Shown: positions 8,868-18,248, numbered from the stretch's first letter. The stretch: 58,013 nucleotides of DNA from an uncultured Woeseiaceae bacterium (GCA_902512585.1 CABXJW010000004.1:1-58013); one strand, 5' to 3'. A program made the numbers and translations. Notes: a model not told the origin generated them from the sequence alone.

Positions 8868-10055
8868 TTGAAAGTATTATCATTAATTGGTCGAAAACTA
8901 CCTTTATTTGAGCATGATATATTATCTTCGGATGATCGACTCAAGGAGCTTGTATCTAACGGAAGATTTCTAGTAATTGGAGGAGCTGGCTCAATTGGAC
9001 AGGCTGTTACTCGTGAAATTTTTAAACGTGATCCAAAGGCACTGCATATTGTTGATATTTCTGAAAATAATATGGTTGAGCTTGTACGTGATATAAGAAG
9101 TACTGTTGGTTATGGGAGTGGTGATTTTAGGACTTTTGCACTTGATTGTGGAAGTATAGAATTTGAAGCGCTTGTGTCGACAGAGGGACCATATGATTAT
9201 ATTTTTAATTTATCTGCACTAAAACATGTTAGGAGCGAGTCAGACCCATTTACGCTTATGCGTATGATAATGGTAAATGTCTTCAATACTATTATGACAT
9301 TACGCGTTGCCAGGAAGATGCAAGCGAGTAAGTATTTTTGTGTATCAACTGATAAAGCTGCCAATCCAGTTAATATGATGGGTGCTAGTAAACGAATAAT
9401 GGAAATGTTTCTAATGCGAGAAAGCTTAACTCAAGATATATCTATGTCAAGATTTGCTAATGTTGCTTTTTCTGATGGGTCACTTTTACATGGATTTAAT
9501 CAACGTTTTTCTAAGCGTCAGCCTTTCTCGGCCCCTAAGGACGTGCGTCGTTATTTTTTAACTCCACAGGAATCTGGTGAGTTATGCTTGTTATCAGGGT
9601 TATTGGGTGAGAATAGAGATATTTTTTTTCCTAAACTTAGTGAGAAATTGCATCTTATCAGCTTTTCAGAAATTGCTATTCGATATTTGAAAGAGAGAGG
9701 GTATAAACCCTTTGAATGTGAAACTGAGCAAGAAGCAAGAGAGAACTGTGAAAAATTAATATCAAAAAAACAATGGCCTTGTTATTTTTTCGAAAGCGAT
9801 ACGACCGGTGAAAAAGACTTTGAAGAATTTTTCACTGATAATGAATATATAGATATGAGTCGATTTGAAACTATAGGTGTAATCAAAAACCAACCTTTAT
9901 ATGATGAGAATAAATTGAAAATTTTTGAGGAAGGTATTTTTGCTTTAAGGAGAAAATCTAGTTGGAAAAAAAGTGATATAATTGAATTATATTATAATTT
10001 ATTACCAGAATTTGCCCATAAAGAAACTGGTAAATATCTTGATCAAAGGATGTGA
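8868..10055 (+). CDS. CapD-family UDP-GlcNAc 4,6-dehydratase (WreV-like)
   Basis: A soluble, single-domain member of the polysaccharide biosynthesis CapD/WbpM family, about 395 residues. The dinucleotide site is VIGGAGSIGQ, the catalytic Thr/Asp/Lys lie in STDKAANP, and the usual Tyr of Tyr-x3-Lys is Met (MGASK), as in WbpM and PglF-type dehydratases. The four or five N-terminal membrane helices of WbpM are absent. It should make the 4-keto intermediate used by the reductase upstream. The frame opens at GTG 8856. TTG 8868, preceded by a GTGGGG site, gives a more natural MKVLSLIGRK start; the choice is uncertain by four codons. It overlaps the next frame. Confidence 0.82.
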   Translation: MKVLSLIGRKLPLFEHDILSSDDRLKELVSNGRFLVIGGAGSIGQAVTREIFKRDPKALHIVDISENNMVELVRDIRSTVGYGSGDFRTFALDCGSIEFEALVSTEGPYDYIFNLSALKHVRSESDPFTLMRMIMVNVFNTIMTLRVARKMQASKYFCVSTDKAANPVNMMGASKRIMEMFLMRESLTQDISMSRFANVAFSDGSLLHGFNQRFSKRQPFSAPKDVRRYFLTPQESGELCLLSGLLGENRDIFFPKLSEKLHLISFSEIAIRYLKERGYKPFECETEQEARENCEKLISKKQWPCYFFESDTTGEKDFEEFFTDNEYIDMSRFETIGVIKNQPLYDENKLKIFEEGIFALRRKSSWKKSDIIELYYNLLPEFAHKETGKYLDQRM

Positions 10056-10057
10056 TT

Positions 10058-10750
10058 GTGCAGCGTTTGCTTGATATACTTTTCTCTAGTTTGGCTTTGA
10101 TTCTACTTTCACCCATCTTAGCTATCATTATAATTTTATTAAATTTTACTGGAGAAGGTGAGATATTTTTTTTTCAAAAACGGATAGGAAAATCCGGCAA
10201 GGAATTTAAACTTTTAAAGTTTGTCACTATGCTCAAAGATAGTCCTAATCTTGGGACTGGAACTGTCACTATGAGAAATGATCCCAGAGTACTACCAGTG
10301 GGGAATTTTTTGAGGAGAACTAAGCTCAATGAGTTACCTCAGTTATTTAATATTTTCATTGGTAATATGAGTATCATTGGTCCAAGGCCCCTTACAGCGC
10401 AAACATTTAGCTCTTATTCGATTCCTACTCAGAATATTATAAAGCAGGTTAAACCGGGTCTTTCAGGTGTTGGATCTATAATATTTAGGGAGGAAGAGGA
10501 TATCATGCATGCTGAGACAGCCACACTAGAATATTATCGAGATGTAATTGCACCATATAAAGGACTTTTAGAAGAGTGGTTTGTATCCAATAGAGGCCTA
10601 TATACTTATTTTATTGCGATTTTTATTACAATATGGACAGTGATATTTCCGAAAACTCGTGTTGTATGGATGTTATTAAAAACACTTCCTGAGCCACCTG
10701 ATGAGCTAAAAACTGCACTTAAATTTAAAGAAAGAGAAGATTTTGATTAG
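10058..10750 (+). CDS. Undecaprenyl-phosphate sugar-1-phosphate transferase (initiating enzyme)
   Basis: A bacterial sugar transferase (PF02397 type) that transfers a sugar-1-phosphate onto undecaprenyl phosphate to begin a repeat unit. It has one N-terminal hydrophobic segment (about residues 6-32), the FFQKRIGKSGKEF core start, RRTKLNELPQLFNI and MSIIGPRPL, and then KPGLSGVG. All are family hallmarks. A second hydrophobic stretch lies near residue 185. A GTG at 10052 also opens the frame, but AAAGGA at 10045-10050 is spaced correctly only for GTG 10058. By context it probably transfers QuiNAc-1-phosphate, as WreU does in Rhizobium. It is the last plus-strand gene before the inserted minus-strand gene. 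Confidence 0.88.
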   Translation: MQRLLDILFSSLALILLSPILAIIIILLNFTGEGEIFFFQKRIGKSGKEFKLLKFVTMLKDSPNLGTGTVTMRNDPRVLPVGNFLRRTKLNELPQLFNIFIGNMSIIGPRPLTAQTFSSYSIPTQNIIKQVKPGLSGVGSIIFREEEDIMHAETATLEYYRDVIAPYKGLLEEWFVSNRGLYTYFIAIFITIWTVIFPKTRVVWMLLKTLPEPPDELKTALKFKEREDFD

Positions 10751-10775
10751 TAAAAATCTCTAATTTAAATTTACT

Positions 10776-12221
10776 TTAAAAAGCATGTTCAGCAAAACCC
10801 GCCTTATCTGCTGGATAAAAAGTTGAGAAAACATTCAAATCCTCAAGTATATCTCCGATTAAAACATACCAGAGTGATTTATTAGGTAATTTTTTTGGTA
10901 AGAAATCCATTGCTTTAATTATTTGACTTTCTGTTAATATTATTTCTTCTTCTAATAGAAGGCAATCCTCACTGTAAATGAAGAATTTAAGTTTTCTTTT
11001 TAAATTTTGATTTTGATTAAACTTATTATAAATTATTGAGACACTACTATTACCTTTTTCGAAGCCAGGTTTTAAAAGACCCCAGTGCCAATGAGAAGAA
11101 ATTTTAAGATAATCTTCAATATATGTACCTGTTGAGCATTCACTCTCTAGATTTTCTTTGCCCCATATTCCAACAGCTGCAGCTATAAATCTAGATGGTA
11201 GATTTATATTTTTTGAATGCACTTCAAGTTGCTGCATTGGTTTCACTTTGAACTGATGTAATGTATCAGGAATATATTTACTCTTACCGATAGTAATATC
11301 GCTCTTAGTTTGAACCGGATAAACAATACCATATCCATCAGGCAGGTCAGGTTGATTATAGTAACCATAATTACTAATAGCATTGGGTTGAGAGATTTGC
11401 GAGAAATCAAAATTAGTATGCGTGAATTGAATTTCATTAATTTTTGTAAGATCATCTGAATTTTTAGATTCAGGTTTATAATTACCACAAATCATTCTTG
11501 GAAATATACCAGATAACCCATTGATAAAAATTTTTGCGTGACCTTTGGCTTGCCCTAAATGTTCAATCAATCCCTCTATTATATCTTGGGGAAATATTAT
11601 GAGAGTTCCAAATGGTTCCAATATTCTATATATTTTTGCTGTTTTGATAATGCCAGATTCGTTGGAGCATTCGATTTTTATGTCTAATGAAAGTTTAAAT
11701 TGCCCTCCATGCAGTGCAGCAAAAGATCTAATTGACTCTGAATCCCTCAATGTCCAGCCAGTCTCAATGGTTTTGTGAAGTTCAATGGCTGTGCCCATTT
11801 CATTTTTTTCTAAACGTCTGCCATATGTATGAACACCACAAACACTCTCCTTTGTTTTGATGACAGACATTACCGCACAAAATGGAACTGCAAGATTCTC
11901 GTTTGACTGGAAGTATAAATAGATAGAGCCAATAAATTCTTTTTTTATATGATTGCCCAAACGAAAAGCATAGCTACGCGGCTCGTTCATTTTAATATTA
12001 AAGCTATCATAAATTTTACCTGATAAATCACGATATTCGATTGTTGCAATGACATCAGAAATATTACGCTTGACAAGAAAATGATTTAATAATGATACTT
12101 CCGTATCAATACCTTTCTCAGGATTGACAATCCCTAGAAATACTGTCGATGAGTTTTTGTGTATGGATTTTTTTTGAGCCGCTTTATTTTGCAATGTTGA
12201 TAATATTTTAACTTTTCCCAA
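10776..12221 (-). CDS. Uncharacterised 481-residue protein
   Basis: I do not recognise this protein. It starts with TTG behind a perfect AGGAGG site on the minus strand (about 12229-12234), which strongly supports translation. No signal peptide, membrane helix or nucleotide-binding motif is visible. The sequence is rich in alternating hydrophobic/polar stretches with many Ile, Ser, Asn and aromatic residues, suggesting beta-sandwich folds. Possible landmarks are VCGVHTYGRR near residue 128, a SHWHWG segment near 383 and a short acidic/aromatic C-terminus. It is the only minus-strand gene in the polysaccharide locus and is divergent from the HIT gene. A role in polymer synthesis is only a guess from position. 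Confidence 0.7.
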   Translation of the reverse strand: MGKVKILSTLQNKAAQKKSIHKNSSTVFLGIVNPEKGIDTEVSLLNHFLVKRNISDVIATIEYRDLSGKIYDSFNIKMNEPRSYAFRLGNHIKKEFIGSIYLYFQSNENLAVPFCAVMSVIKTKESVCGVHTYGRRLEKNEMGTAIELHKTIETGWTLRDSESIRSFAALHGGQFKLSLDIKIECSNESGIIKTAKIYRILEPFGTLIIFPQDIIEGLIEHLGQAKGHAKIFINGLSGIFPRMICGNYKPESKNSDDLTKINEIQFTHTNFDFSQISQPNAISNYGYYNQPDLPDGYGIVYPVQTKSDITIGKSKYIPDTLHQFKVKPMQQLEVHSKNINLPSRFIAAAVGIWGKENLESECSTGTYIEDYLKISSHWHWGLLKPGFEKGNSSVSIIYNKFNQNQNLKRKLKFFIYSEDCLLLEEEIILTESQIIKAMDFLPKKLPNKSLWYVLIGDILEDLNVFSTFYPADKAGFAEHAF

Positions 12222-12482
12222 TTTTTAATTCCTCCTATATAATAAATTGATAGTTTTTATTATTGCCTCAACAGAATACTATAATAACTAAATTAGCGAA
12301 AAAGTTAACAATTAATAACTTTTGAGAATAATTTATATTTATTAAGAACTATTGATTGGTAAAGTTGTTCTTTTGATTTCGATAATTCAAAACTTTCTGT
12401 GAAATAAAGTCAATATCAATTGTTGAATGTAATTTTCAAATTTATATAAGGCTAATTAGCATTAAATAAGAGAGGTGTCAGA

Positions 12483-12956
12483 ATGGAATCAAGGAACACA
12501 AATTGTATTATTTGCGAACACAATAAAAATTCAAATGAATCAACAATGGATTTTATTTGGAGTTCACCTTCTTGGTTTATTCGCCATGATATGGAGCCTT
12601 CACCAATTCCGGGCTGGTTAACACTTCAACCTAGCCGTTGCATTCAGGGGGTTTCTAAATTAACAGACCAAGAAGCAGTAGAGTTCGGAATTATTTCACG
12701 TAATTTAGCTCTTGGTATCCAAATCAGCCTGGATGTACCAAAAACATATTCAATATCATTTAGTGAAAGTGTAGCTCACCTGCACACTCATTTTATTCCA
12801 AGATATACTGAAACACCATCGAGGTATGTTTCTTTTGGCGTATCAGATTTATTTAGAGAGGTTAAATCAGGTTCAAAAAAACCGGCTGAAAAGAAGAAAA
12901 TTACATCAGCAATCTCCTCACTTAGATCTTATTTTTCTGCGAATCCTCCATTGTAA
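12483..12956 (+). CDS. HIT-family protein
   Basis: A 157-residue histidine-triad protein. The nucleotide-phosphate-binding signature is HLHTHFIP (about residues 99-106), matching H-x-H-x-H. An N-terminal CIIC pair (residues 8-11) resembles the zinc knuckle of many HIT proteins. Such proteins hydrolyse or transfer nucleotidyl groups (AMP conjugates, dinucleoside polyphosphates). Start at ATG 12483 is supported by GAGAGG eight bases upstream. The C-terminal third is Lys/Ser rich and without motif. Divergent from the unknown gene at 10776-12221; the shared 261-base AT-rich spacer must hold both promoters and contains an 8-bp inverted repeat at 12300-12323. Substrate unknown. Confidence 0.8.
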   Translation: MESRNTNCIICEHNKNSNESTMDFIWSSPSWFIRHDMEPSPIPGWLTLQPSRCIQGVSKLTDQEAVEFGIISRNLALGIQISLDVPKTYSISFSESVAHLHTHFIPRYTETPSRYVSFGVSDLFREVKSGSKKPAEKKKITSAISSLRSYFSANPPL

Positions 12957-13181
12957 TAATAGCCATTTATGAAGTCTTCGTGCTTGAGAGAGTTTTCTTT
13001 CATTTTGCTTTAAACTATAAAGGTACTTTTTATTAAACATTTAGTATTGTTAAATTACATTTTATAGAAAAATTAATATAATAAACATGTTGTGATATAC
13101 CTTGGTGCGCTTCAATTCGAAATTTGAAAAATAATAGATTAAAAAAATCATGGTCTCGTAGGAGGATTCATAAGAATAAAA

Positions 13182-14174
13182 ATGAAGTCTTTATTAAAGT
13201 ACATAATGCCAATTTTATTAGTAACGTTCTCTGTTTTTTTTACGATAGTGATATTCGAAATATTCCTTATCTACGAAGATAAATTCACTGATCCACCACG
13301 TTATCATGTTGAAATTGAAGGCCATAATTACGGCTTTATTGATAAAAATAGCGCCACTTATTTTTCAAGTAACTCCACTCAGCGAAGTAAAATATTTGTT
13401 GTGGGAGATTCTTTGACTGAAGGGGTGCAGTGCGCTAGTGAGCAATTAGATTTCCCAACAAGGTTACAAGGTTATTTGGGTAATAAATTTATTGTCAGCA
13501 ATTTGGGTATTAAAGATAAAAATCCAGCTGACTATGTCGATATAATATCAAATTTAAATATAAAAAAGGATGATACGGTAATCATAGTTCTTTATGATAA
13601 CGATATACATGTGAGCACTAAGAATTGCAGGCAAATCCTGAGACAATCGAAATCAGAAGATTTATATACACCAAAATTTTGCAGCAGTATCAATGAAATA
13701 GACATTGATAAATCAACATCCGGAATTCTTCGTCAAATCAATAATAAACTTAAGACCTATAAAACTATTCAACTAATCAAAGAGTCTCTTGTAAATATCC
13801 CTTTTTTTTCAGAATATTTTTATCGATCTGAACTACAAGCTCGATGGAATAGTTACGACGCCGAAGAAACAAAATGGTTAATATCATCATTGGTATTACT
13901 TAATAGAATTGTTCAGGAGCGAGGGGCGAGTATGAAATTTACTTATTATCCCAATACAAATGCGATCAGTATAAAAGATTCTAGACATTTGATATGGAGT
14001 CAATTTATTGTTGAAGTATATAATAGAGTCGGAATAAATATTGATGATCCTTATCCATATTTTATTGAAGAGGCATCATCTCAATCAATGGTATGGTCAT
14101 TAACTGATAAGCATCCTAGTTGTGAGGCCCATGATATTATGGCACGTTATATTGCAAAGTTATTAATTAAATAG
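13182..14174 (+). CDS. Membrane-anchored SGNH/GDSL hydrolase
   Basis: A 330-residue protein with one N-terminal membrane segment (residues 7-30) and a periplasm-facing SGNH domain. VVGDSLTEG (Ser77) is block I with the nucleophile, and TDKHPSCEAHDIM near the C-terminus gives the Asp-x-x-His pair, so the catalytic triad appears intact. Such enzymes remove or add acyl groups on glycans or lipids. It sits at the head of the carbamoyltransferase group, so the polysaccharide is a likely substrate (inference). A strong GGAGG at 13161-13165 lies 16 bases before the ATG, farther than normal, so the true start may be a non-ATG codon slightly upstream. Confidence 0.8.
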   Translation: MKSLLKYIMPILLVTFSVFFTIVIFEIFLIYEDKFTDPPRYHVEIEGHNYGFIDKNSATYFSSNSTQRSKIFVVGDSLTEGVQCASEQLDFPTRLQGYLGNKFIVSNLGIKDKNPADYVDIISNLNIKKDDTVIIVLYDNDIHVSTKNCRQILRQSKSEDLYTPKFCSSINEIDIDKSTSGILRQINNKLKTYKTIQLIKESLVNIPFFSEYFYRSELQARWNSYDAEETKWLISSLVLLNRIVQERGASMKFTYYPNTNAISIKDSRHLIWSQFIVEVYNRVGINIDDPYPYFIEEASSQSMVWSLTDKHPSCEAHDIMARYIAKLLIK

Positions 14175-14476
14175 GTTATAAATTAACATCTCTATTGTTC
14201 GTGATGTTCAAGCTATGTCAGAATTATAAAAGATAGTTATGTTAGTAATGGTTAATCAATTATGATCGCACTATTTTTTTACTGTGAATAATATTAAATA
14301 TACTTAATTTTAATATTTCATTTTGTGTTGATATGGATCTAGCCATGAAATAATTTTAGCCTAGCATAGATTGTCTAGTTCTAATTCTATTTATAATCTT
14401 ATACCAATATATATGTATAAATGTCATAATAATAAATCAAAATAGGTAGATTAAAAAAGGATTTAAAAGTATAAAA
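14175..14476 (+). other. 302-base AT-rich spacer without a gene
   Basis: No open frame of note. A weak sigma70-like pair TTGATA (14328-14333), 17 bases, TAATTT (14351-14356) could drive the SxtJ-DUF5989-carbamoyltransferase genes; only three of six -10 bases match. An AAAAAGGA run at 14453-14460 is about 16 bases before the next ATG, too far for an ordinary ribosome site. I saw no stable hairpin, repeat or JUMPstart/ops element. Confidence 0.35.
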
Positions 14477-14881
14477 ATGCAAATTTTTTCTGACCTTAGG
14501 CTACCATCTAATCGCAAATTTGGTATTTTCTTTTCCATTATTTTTTTCATTGCTAGTATTTATTTCCTAAACAATGATTTCAAAAGCATGGCTTTAATTT
14601 CTCTCGCAATCGGTTTTCTTTTTCTAATTACAGCTCTATTTAAAGCGGAACTTCTGCTTCCATATAATAAAATTTGGGCAAAGTTCGGATATGCTCTGGG
14701 AATAATTGTGAGCCCATTTATTTTGGGCATAATATTTTTTGGGCTATTCACTCCAATTGCATTTGGTATGAGATTATTTGGACGAGATGAGCTGGGACTT
14801 AGGTTCAAATATCGTTTATCTTATTGGAAGTTGAATAAGCCAACTCAACATCTTCCAATCACATTCAGAAATCAATTTTGA
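14477..14881 (+). CDS. SxtJ-family membrane protein
   Basis: A 134-residue integral membrane protein with about four hydrophobic segments (near residues 14-28, 33-52, 66-84 and 85-99). The closing IAFGMRLFGRDELGLRF block is characteristic of the SxtJ family, named from the saxitoxin cluster, in which it is found next to carbamoyltransferases. Its function is not established. It is followed 13 bases later by a DUF5989 gene and then the carbamoyltransferase, the usual order for this trio. By context it may dock the carbamoyltransferase at the membrane or take part in moving a carbamoylated glycan (inference). Confidence 0.85.
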   Translation: MQIFSDLRLPSNRKFGIFFSIIFFIASIYFLNNDFKSMALISLAIGFLFLITALFKAELLLPYNKIWAKFGYALGIIVSPFILGIIFFGLFTPIAFGMRLFGRDELGLRFKYRLSYWKLNKPTQHLPITFRNQF

Positions 14882-14894
14882 GGTACAGTTGAGT

Positions 14895-15044
14895 ATGGAT
14901 TTAATCAAAGAACTATGGGTATTTTTGCGTGTACGTAAAAAACTCTGGCTTGCACCAATTATCATCGTATTGTTAATTCTTGGTGGTCTATTGGTTTTAG
15001 CGCAAGGCTCCGTTGTCGCACCTTTTATCTACACACTATTTTAG
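14895..15044 (+). CDS. DUF5989-family small membrane protein (49 residues)
   Basis: A short gene starting at ATG 14895 and ending with TAG at 15042-15044. The product begins MDLIKELWVFLRVRKK, followed by one strongly hydrophobic helix (about residues 18-36) and a short tail SVVAPFIYTLF. This is the pattern of DUF5989: a basic cytoplasmic N-terminus, one membrane span and a conserved C-terminal aromatic tail. The family regularly lies between SxtJ and a NodU-type carbamoyltransferase, exactly as here (13 bases after SxtJ, 12 bases before the carbamoyltransferase). Function unknown; it may form a small membrane complex with SxtJ. Confidence 0.85.
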   Translation: MDLIKELWVFLRVRKKLWLAPIIIVLLILGGLLVLAQGSVVAPFIYTLF

Positions 15045-15056
15045 AAGGTAACTGAG

Positions 15057-16895
15057 GTGTATATATTGGGTATTTCAGCGTTTTATCACGATAGCGCTGC
15101 ATGCTTGATAAGTGATGGAATTATTATTGCGGCAGCGCAAGAAGAGCGCTTTAGTAGGAAAAAACATGATTCAAGTTTTCCACATTATGCTGTTAAATAT
15201 TGTCTTGAAGAAGCTGAGATATTACCAAGTGATGTTGATAATGTTATTTTTTATGAAAAGCCTTTCGTTAAATTTGAAAGAATAATTGAGACTTATCTTG
15301 CTTTTGCACCACGTGGATTTAGAAGTTTTGCTTCAGCTATGCCTTTATGGATTAAAGAGAAGCTTTTTCAAAAATCTATATTAATAAACGAATTAAATTT
15401 AGCACTCAGTAAAAAAGTAAATTGGAAGGAGCGTTTATTATTTTCTGAGCATCACTTATCTCATGCTGCGAGTGCTTTTTATCCATCGCCTTTTAAAAGA
15501 GCGGCTATTCTTACTTTTGATGGAGTGGGTGAATGGACAACAACATCTATCGCTATTGGTAAAGGCAGGGACCTTAAAGTTATTAAGGAGCTTCATTTTC
15601 CACATTCATTAGGTCTTTTGTATTCAGCTTTTACCTATTATACTGGGTTTAAGGTTAATTCTGGTGAATATAAGTTGATGGGTTTAGCACCATATGGCAA
15701 CCCAAAATTTGCAAATTTAATTAAAGAAAAGCTTATTAATATTGCTGATGATGGGAGTTTTCAGCTCGATATGAGTTATTTTAACTACCCAGTCGGTTTA
15801 ACTATGACTAATAACAAGTTCAATGACTTGTTTGGAGGTGCTCCAAGAAAATCAGAATCAAAAATAACTCAACGCGAAATGGATTTGGCTGCATCGGTGC
15901 AAAGTGTTACAGAAGAAATTGTCATTCGAATCGCTAAACGTATTGCAAGAGAGACTGGTGAGAAATATTTATGTCTTGCTGGGGGTGTTGCCCTTAACTG
16001 TGTTGCGAACGGCATTCTTATTCGTGAGAATATCTTTGAAGATATTTGGATTCAGCCAGCTGCTGGTGATGCTGGAGGAGCACTAGGATCGGCGCTCGTT
16101 GCATGGTATCTGCACCATTCTAAGGAGCGAAAGATCTCTGAATCAAGAGATGATATGAAAGGTGCTTATTTGGGTCCTGAGTTTAGTGATGTAGAGATAG
16201 AAAAAGAGCTTAAATTATGTGGTGCAAGATACAAAAAACTTTCTCGACAAGATCTTATAGAGCAAACAGCGATAGCTCTCGCTAATAAAAAAGCAGTTGG
16301 TTGGATGCAGGGTCGAATGGAGTTTGGTCCGCGGGCTCTAGGTGGAAGAAGTATAATTGCGGATCCTCGTTCTCCAATAATGCAAAAACAACTTAACCTG
16401 AAAGTAAAGTATCGTGAAAGCTTTCGCCCATTCGCCCCTAGTGTGCTGCGGGAGCATGTCAGTGAATGGTTTGATCATGAAAAAGATAGTCCTTATATGT
16501 TGCTTGTGGCGAGTATCAAAAGTGATAAACGCCGCAACATGACCAAAGATGAGAAAGAGTTATTTGGGATAGATCAACTCAATGTATCACGCTCTTTGGT
16601 TCCAGCTATTACTCATGTGGATTATTCCGCCCGTATTCAAACAGTCCATAAAGAAACAAATCCATCATACTATGCGTTAATTACAAAGTTTTATGAACAG
16701 ACAGGCTGCCCTTTGATTGTGAATACTTCGTTTAATGTCCGTGGCGAACCTATCGTATGTACGCCAAGAGATGCATTTAAATGTTTTATGGGTACTGAGT
16801 TAGATGTTCTCTCTATTGGTAATTATATATTACTGAAAGATGAGCAAGATGATGCGCTCAAGGAAAACTATAAAGAACTTTATGAGCTTGATTAA
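15057..16895 (+). CDS. NodU/CmcH-family carbamoyltransferase
   Basis: A 612-residue O-carbamoyltransferase. These enzymes use carbamoyl phosphate and ATP to make a carbamoyl adenylate, then carbamoylate a hydroxyl, often of a sugar. The N-terminal Kae1-like domain starts at MYILGISAFYHDSAA and has the metal motif HHLSH (His132, His133, His136), LTFDGVGEWTT and YKLMGLAPYG. The C-terminal domain has GRMEFGPRALGGRSI and NTSFNVRGEPIV. All key motifs are present and the length is normal. Start GTG 15057 lies 12 bases after the DUF5989 stop, so it is co-transcribed. In this locus the acceptor is probably a polysaccharide sugar (inference). Confidence 0.93.
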   Translation: MYILGISAFYHDSAACLISDGIIIAAAQEERFSRKKHDSSFPHYAVKYCLEEAEILPSDVDNVIFYEKPFVKFERIIETYLAFAPRGFRSFASAMPLWIKEKLFQKSILINELNLALSKKVNWKERLLFSEHHLSHAASAFYPSPFKRAAILTFDGVGEWTTTSIAIGKGRDLKVIKELHFPHSLGLLYSAFTYYTGFKVNSGEYKLMGLAPYGNPKFANLIKEKLINIADDGSFQLDMSYFNYPVGLTMTNNKFNDLFGGAPRKSESKITQREMDLAASVQSVTEEIVIRIAKRIARETGEKYLCLAGGVALNCVANGILIRENIFEDIWIQPAAGDAGGALGSALVAWYLHHSKERKISESRDDMKGAYLGPEFSDVEIEKELKLCGARYKKLSRQDLIEQTAIALANKKAVGWMQGRMEFGPRALGGRSIIADPRSPIMQKQLNLKVKYRESFRPFAPSVLREHVSEWFDHEKDSPYMLLVASIKSDKRRNMTKDEKELFGIDQLNVSRSLVPAITHVDYSARIQTVHKETNPSYYALITKFYEQTGCPLIVNTSFNVRGEPIVCTPRDAFKCFMGTELDVLSIGNYILLKDEQDDALKENYKELYELD

Positions 16896-16997
16896 GTTAT
16901 GAATTTTGAGTTTGTTATTCTTTGGGTAATACAGTCACAATAATTTATGAATTCATTCAGTATCAATACACAATGATAGTAATTTTCGAGAAATTTT

Positions 16998-18248
16998 ATG
17001 AAAAAATCAATTAGATTAATTTTTTATATTGGATTATTTATTTTTTTTAACGCACTGATTTTGCTTCAATTTTATTATTTAAGATTTCATAACCTATTTA
17101 CACTTAATTTACTTTTCTTTGGTTTTTTGATCATGCTAAATAGATATTTGGATCATAGGACTGATTTTTCTAATATATCAGTAAAATTGTTGGTTGCAAT
17201 AATTACAATCCTTGTCGTTGATATTGTCGCTGAATTAATACCTCAAGAGGAAATCAAGCGAATTGGTAAAAACTTGATACTAAGAGATTTTGCTGAAATA
17301 GATAAATACTCTGGTGCGGGTTACAAGCTACGTGATGGTTTTTATGAATTGGATGTTGAAGTATTCAGAAACGAGTCATTAGTTTCTAGTTATAAAAGTG
17401 AATATACAATAAAGAATTCTCAAAGAGTAATGAAAAAATCAAGTCTTCTTGAGTGTAAAGATATATTGTTAATGGGTGGCTCTCACAATTTTGGGCAATC
17501 AATTATTGATGAGCATACTCTACAGTTTGCCCTTAATTCAAAAGGATATTCCACAGCTAATATTTCAGCACCAGGATATGGTTTTGCTAATAATGTGGCA
17601 ATTCTTCAGGAGTTAAATGTTAAAAGTGATGAGTTAAGGCGATGCTCACCAAAATTTATAATTTACAGATTTATTTCTGATCATATTAATCGAGACAATG
17701 CAAAAACAAGCTTTTCACCTTACGGTGTTCATGTAAAGATAGATGATTTAAATTCAGTAAGTCTTGAGCGAAATTTTACTGATTTGATGAGCGGTCTTTC
17801 CTACCTATTAACCAAATATATACCAACGCGAATATTCTGGTATGGTTCTAATAGAGACAGCGAGCTCTCATTTCAGCTAATATCTCGGCAACTTCAACGA
17901 TTGTGGTTCTATACTGATGATGATATTAAGCGAAGCGCCTATTTGATCGGTGATTTTGATAAATTATGGAAAAACTATCCGACAAGGCCTTCAATAATTG
18001 TGCTCATTGAGCATGAGCACACTATTAGAAACGATGTCATAGAAAAATATATAAATTATTTGAAGACTTTTAAAAATATAAATATTATTTTGCCTTCAGA
18101 TTTACAACATTTTTCAAGTTGGGCGGAAAAAAAATGTCTAGATCTTCCTTATAACAGTGCTTACATTCCCTTTGAGGGTCATCCTACTGGATGTCTGAAT
18201 AGGTTTTATTCGGAAATAATTCCTAAACGACTCATGATGCTAGAATAA
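16998..18248 (+). CDS. Membrane SGNH-like protein with GGS in place of GDS
   Basis: A 416-residue protein with three hydrophobic segments at the N-terminus (about 5-25, 32-48, 63-80) followed by an extracytoplasmic SGNH-type domain. LMGGSHNFG (about residue 159) is block I with the nucleophile Ser but Gly for the usual Asp, and PFEGHPTGCLNRFY near residue 393 corresponds to the His block, with no clear partner Asp three residues before. SGNH proteins of the GGS type are common beside carbamoyltransferase/SxtJ genes. It could act on the acyl or carbamoyl decorations of the glycan; activity is not assured given the altered residues. Confidence 0.7.
   Translation: MKKSIRLIFYIGLFIFFNALILLQFYYLRFHNLFTLNLLFFGFLIMLNRYLDHRTDFSNISVKLLVAIITILVVDIVAELIPQEEIKRIGKNLILRDFAEIDKYSGAGYKLRDGFYELDVEVFRNESLVSSYKSEYTIKNSQRVMKKSSLLECKDILLMGGSHNFGQSIIDEHTLQFALNSKGYSTANISAPGYGFANNVAILQELNVKSDELRRCSPKFIIYRFISDHINRDNAKTSFSPYGVHVKIDDLNSVSLERNFTDLMSGLSYLLTKYIPTRIFWYGSNRDSELSFQLISRQLQRLWFYTDDDIKRSAYLIGDFDKLWKNYPTRPSIIVLIEHEHTIRNDVIEKYINYLKTFKNINIILPSDLQHFSSWAEKKCLDLPYNSAYIPFEGHPTGCLNRFYSEIIPKRLMMLE

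Noticed and set aside
12300-12323. AAAAGTTA / TAACTTTT inverted repeat in the spacer before the HIT gene
   Set aside because: Eight perfect pairs could be an operator, but the spacer is very AT-rich and nothing else supports a site. It has no T-run to be a terminator.
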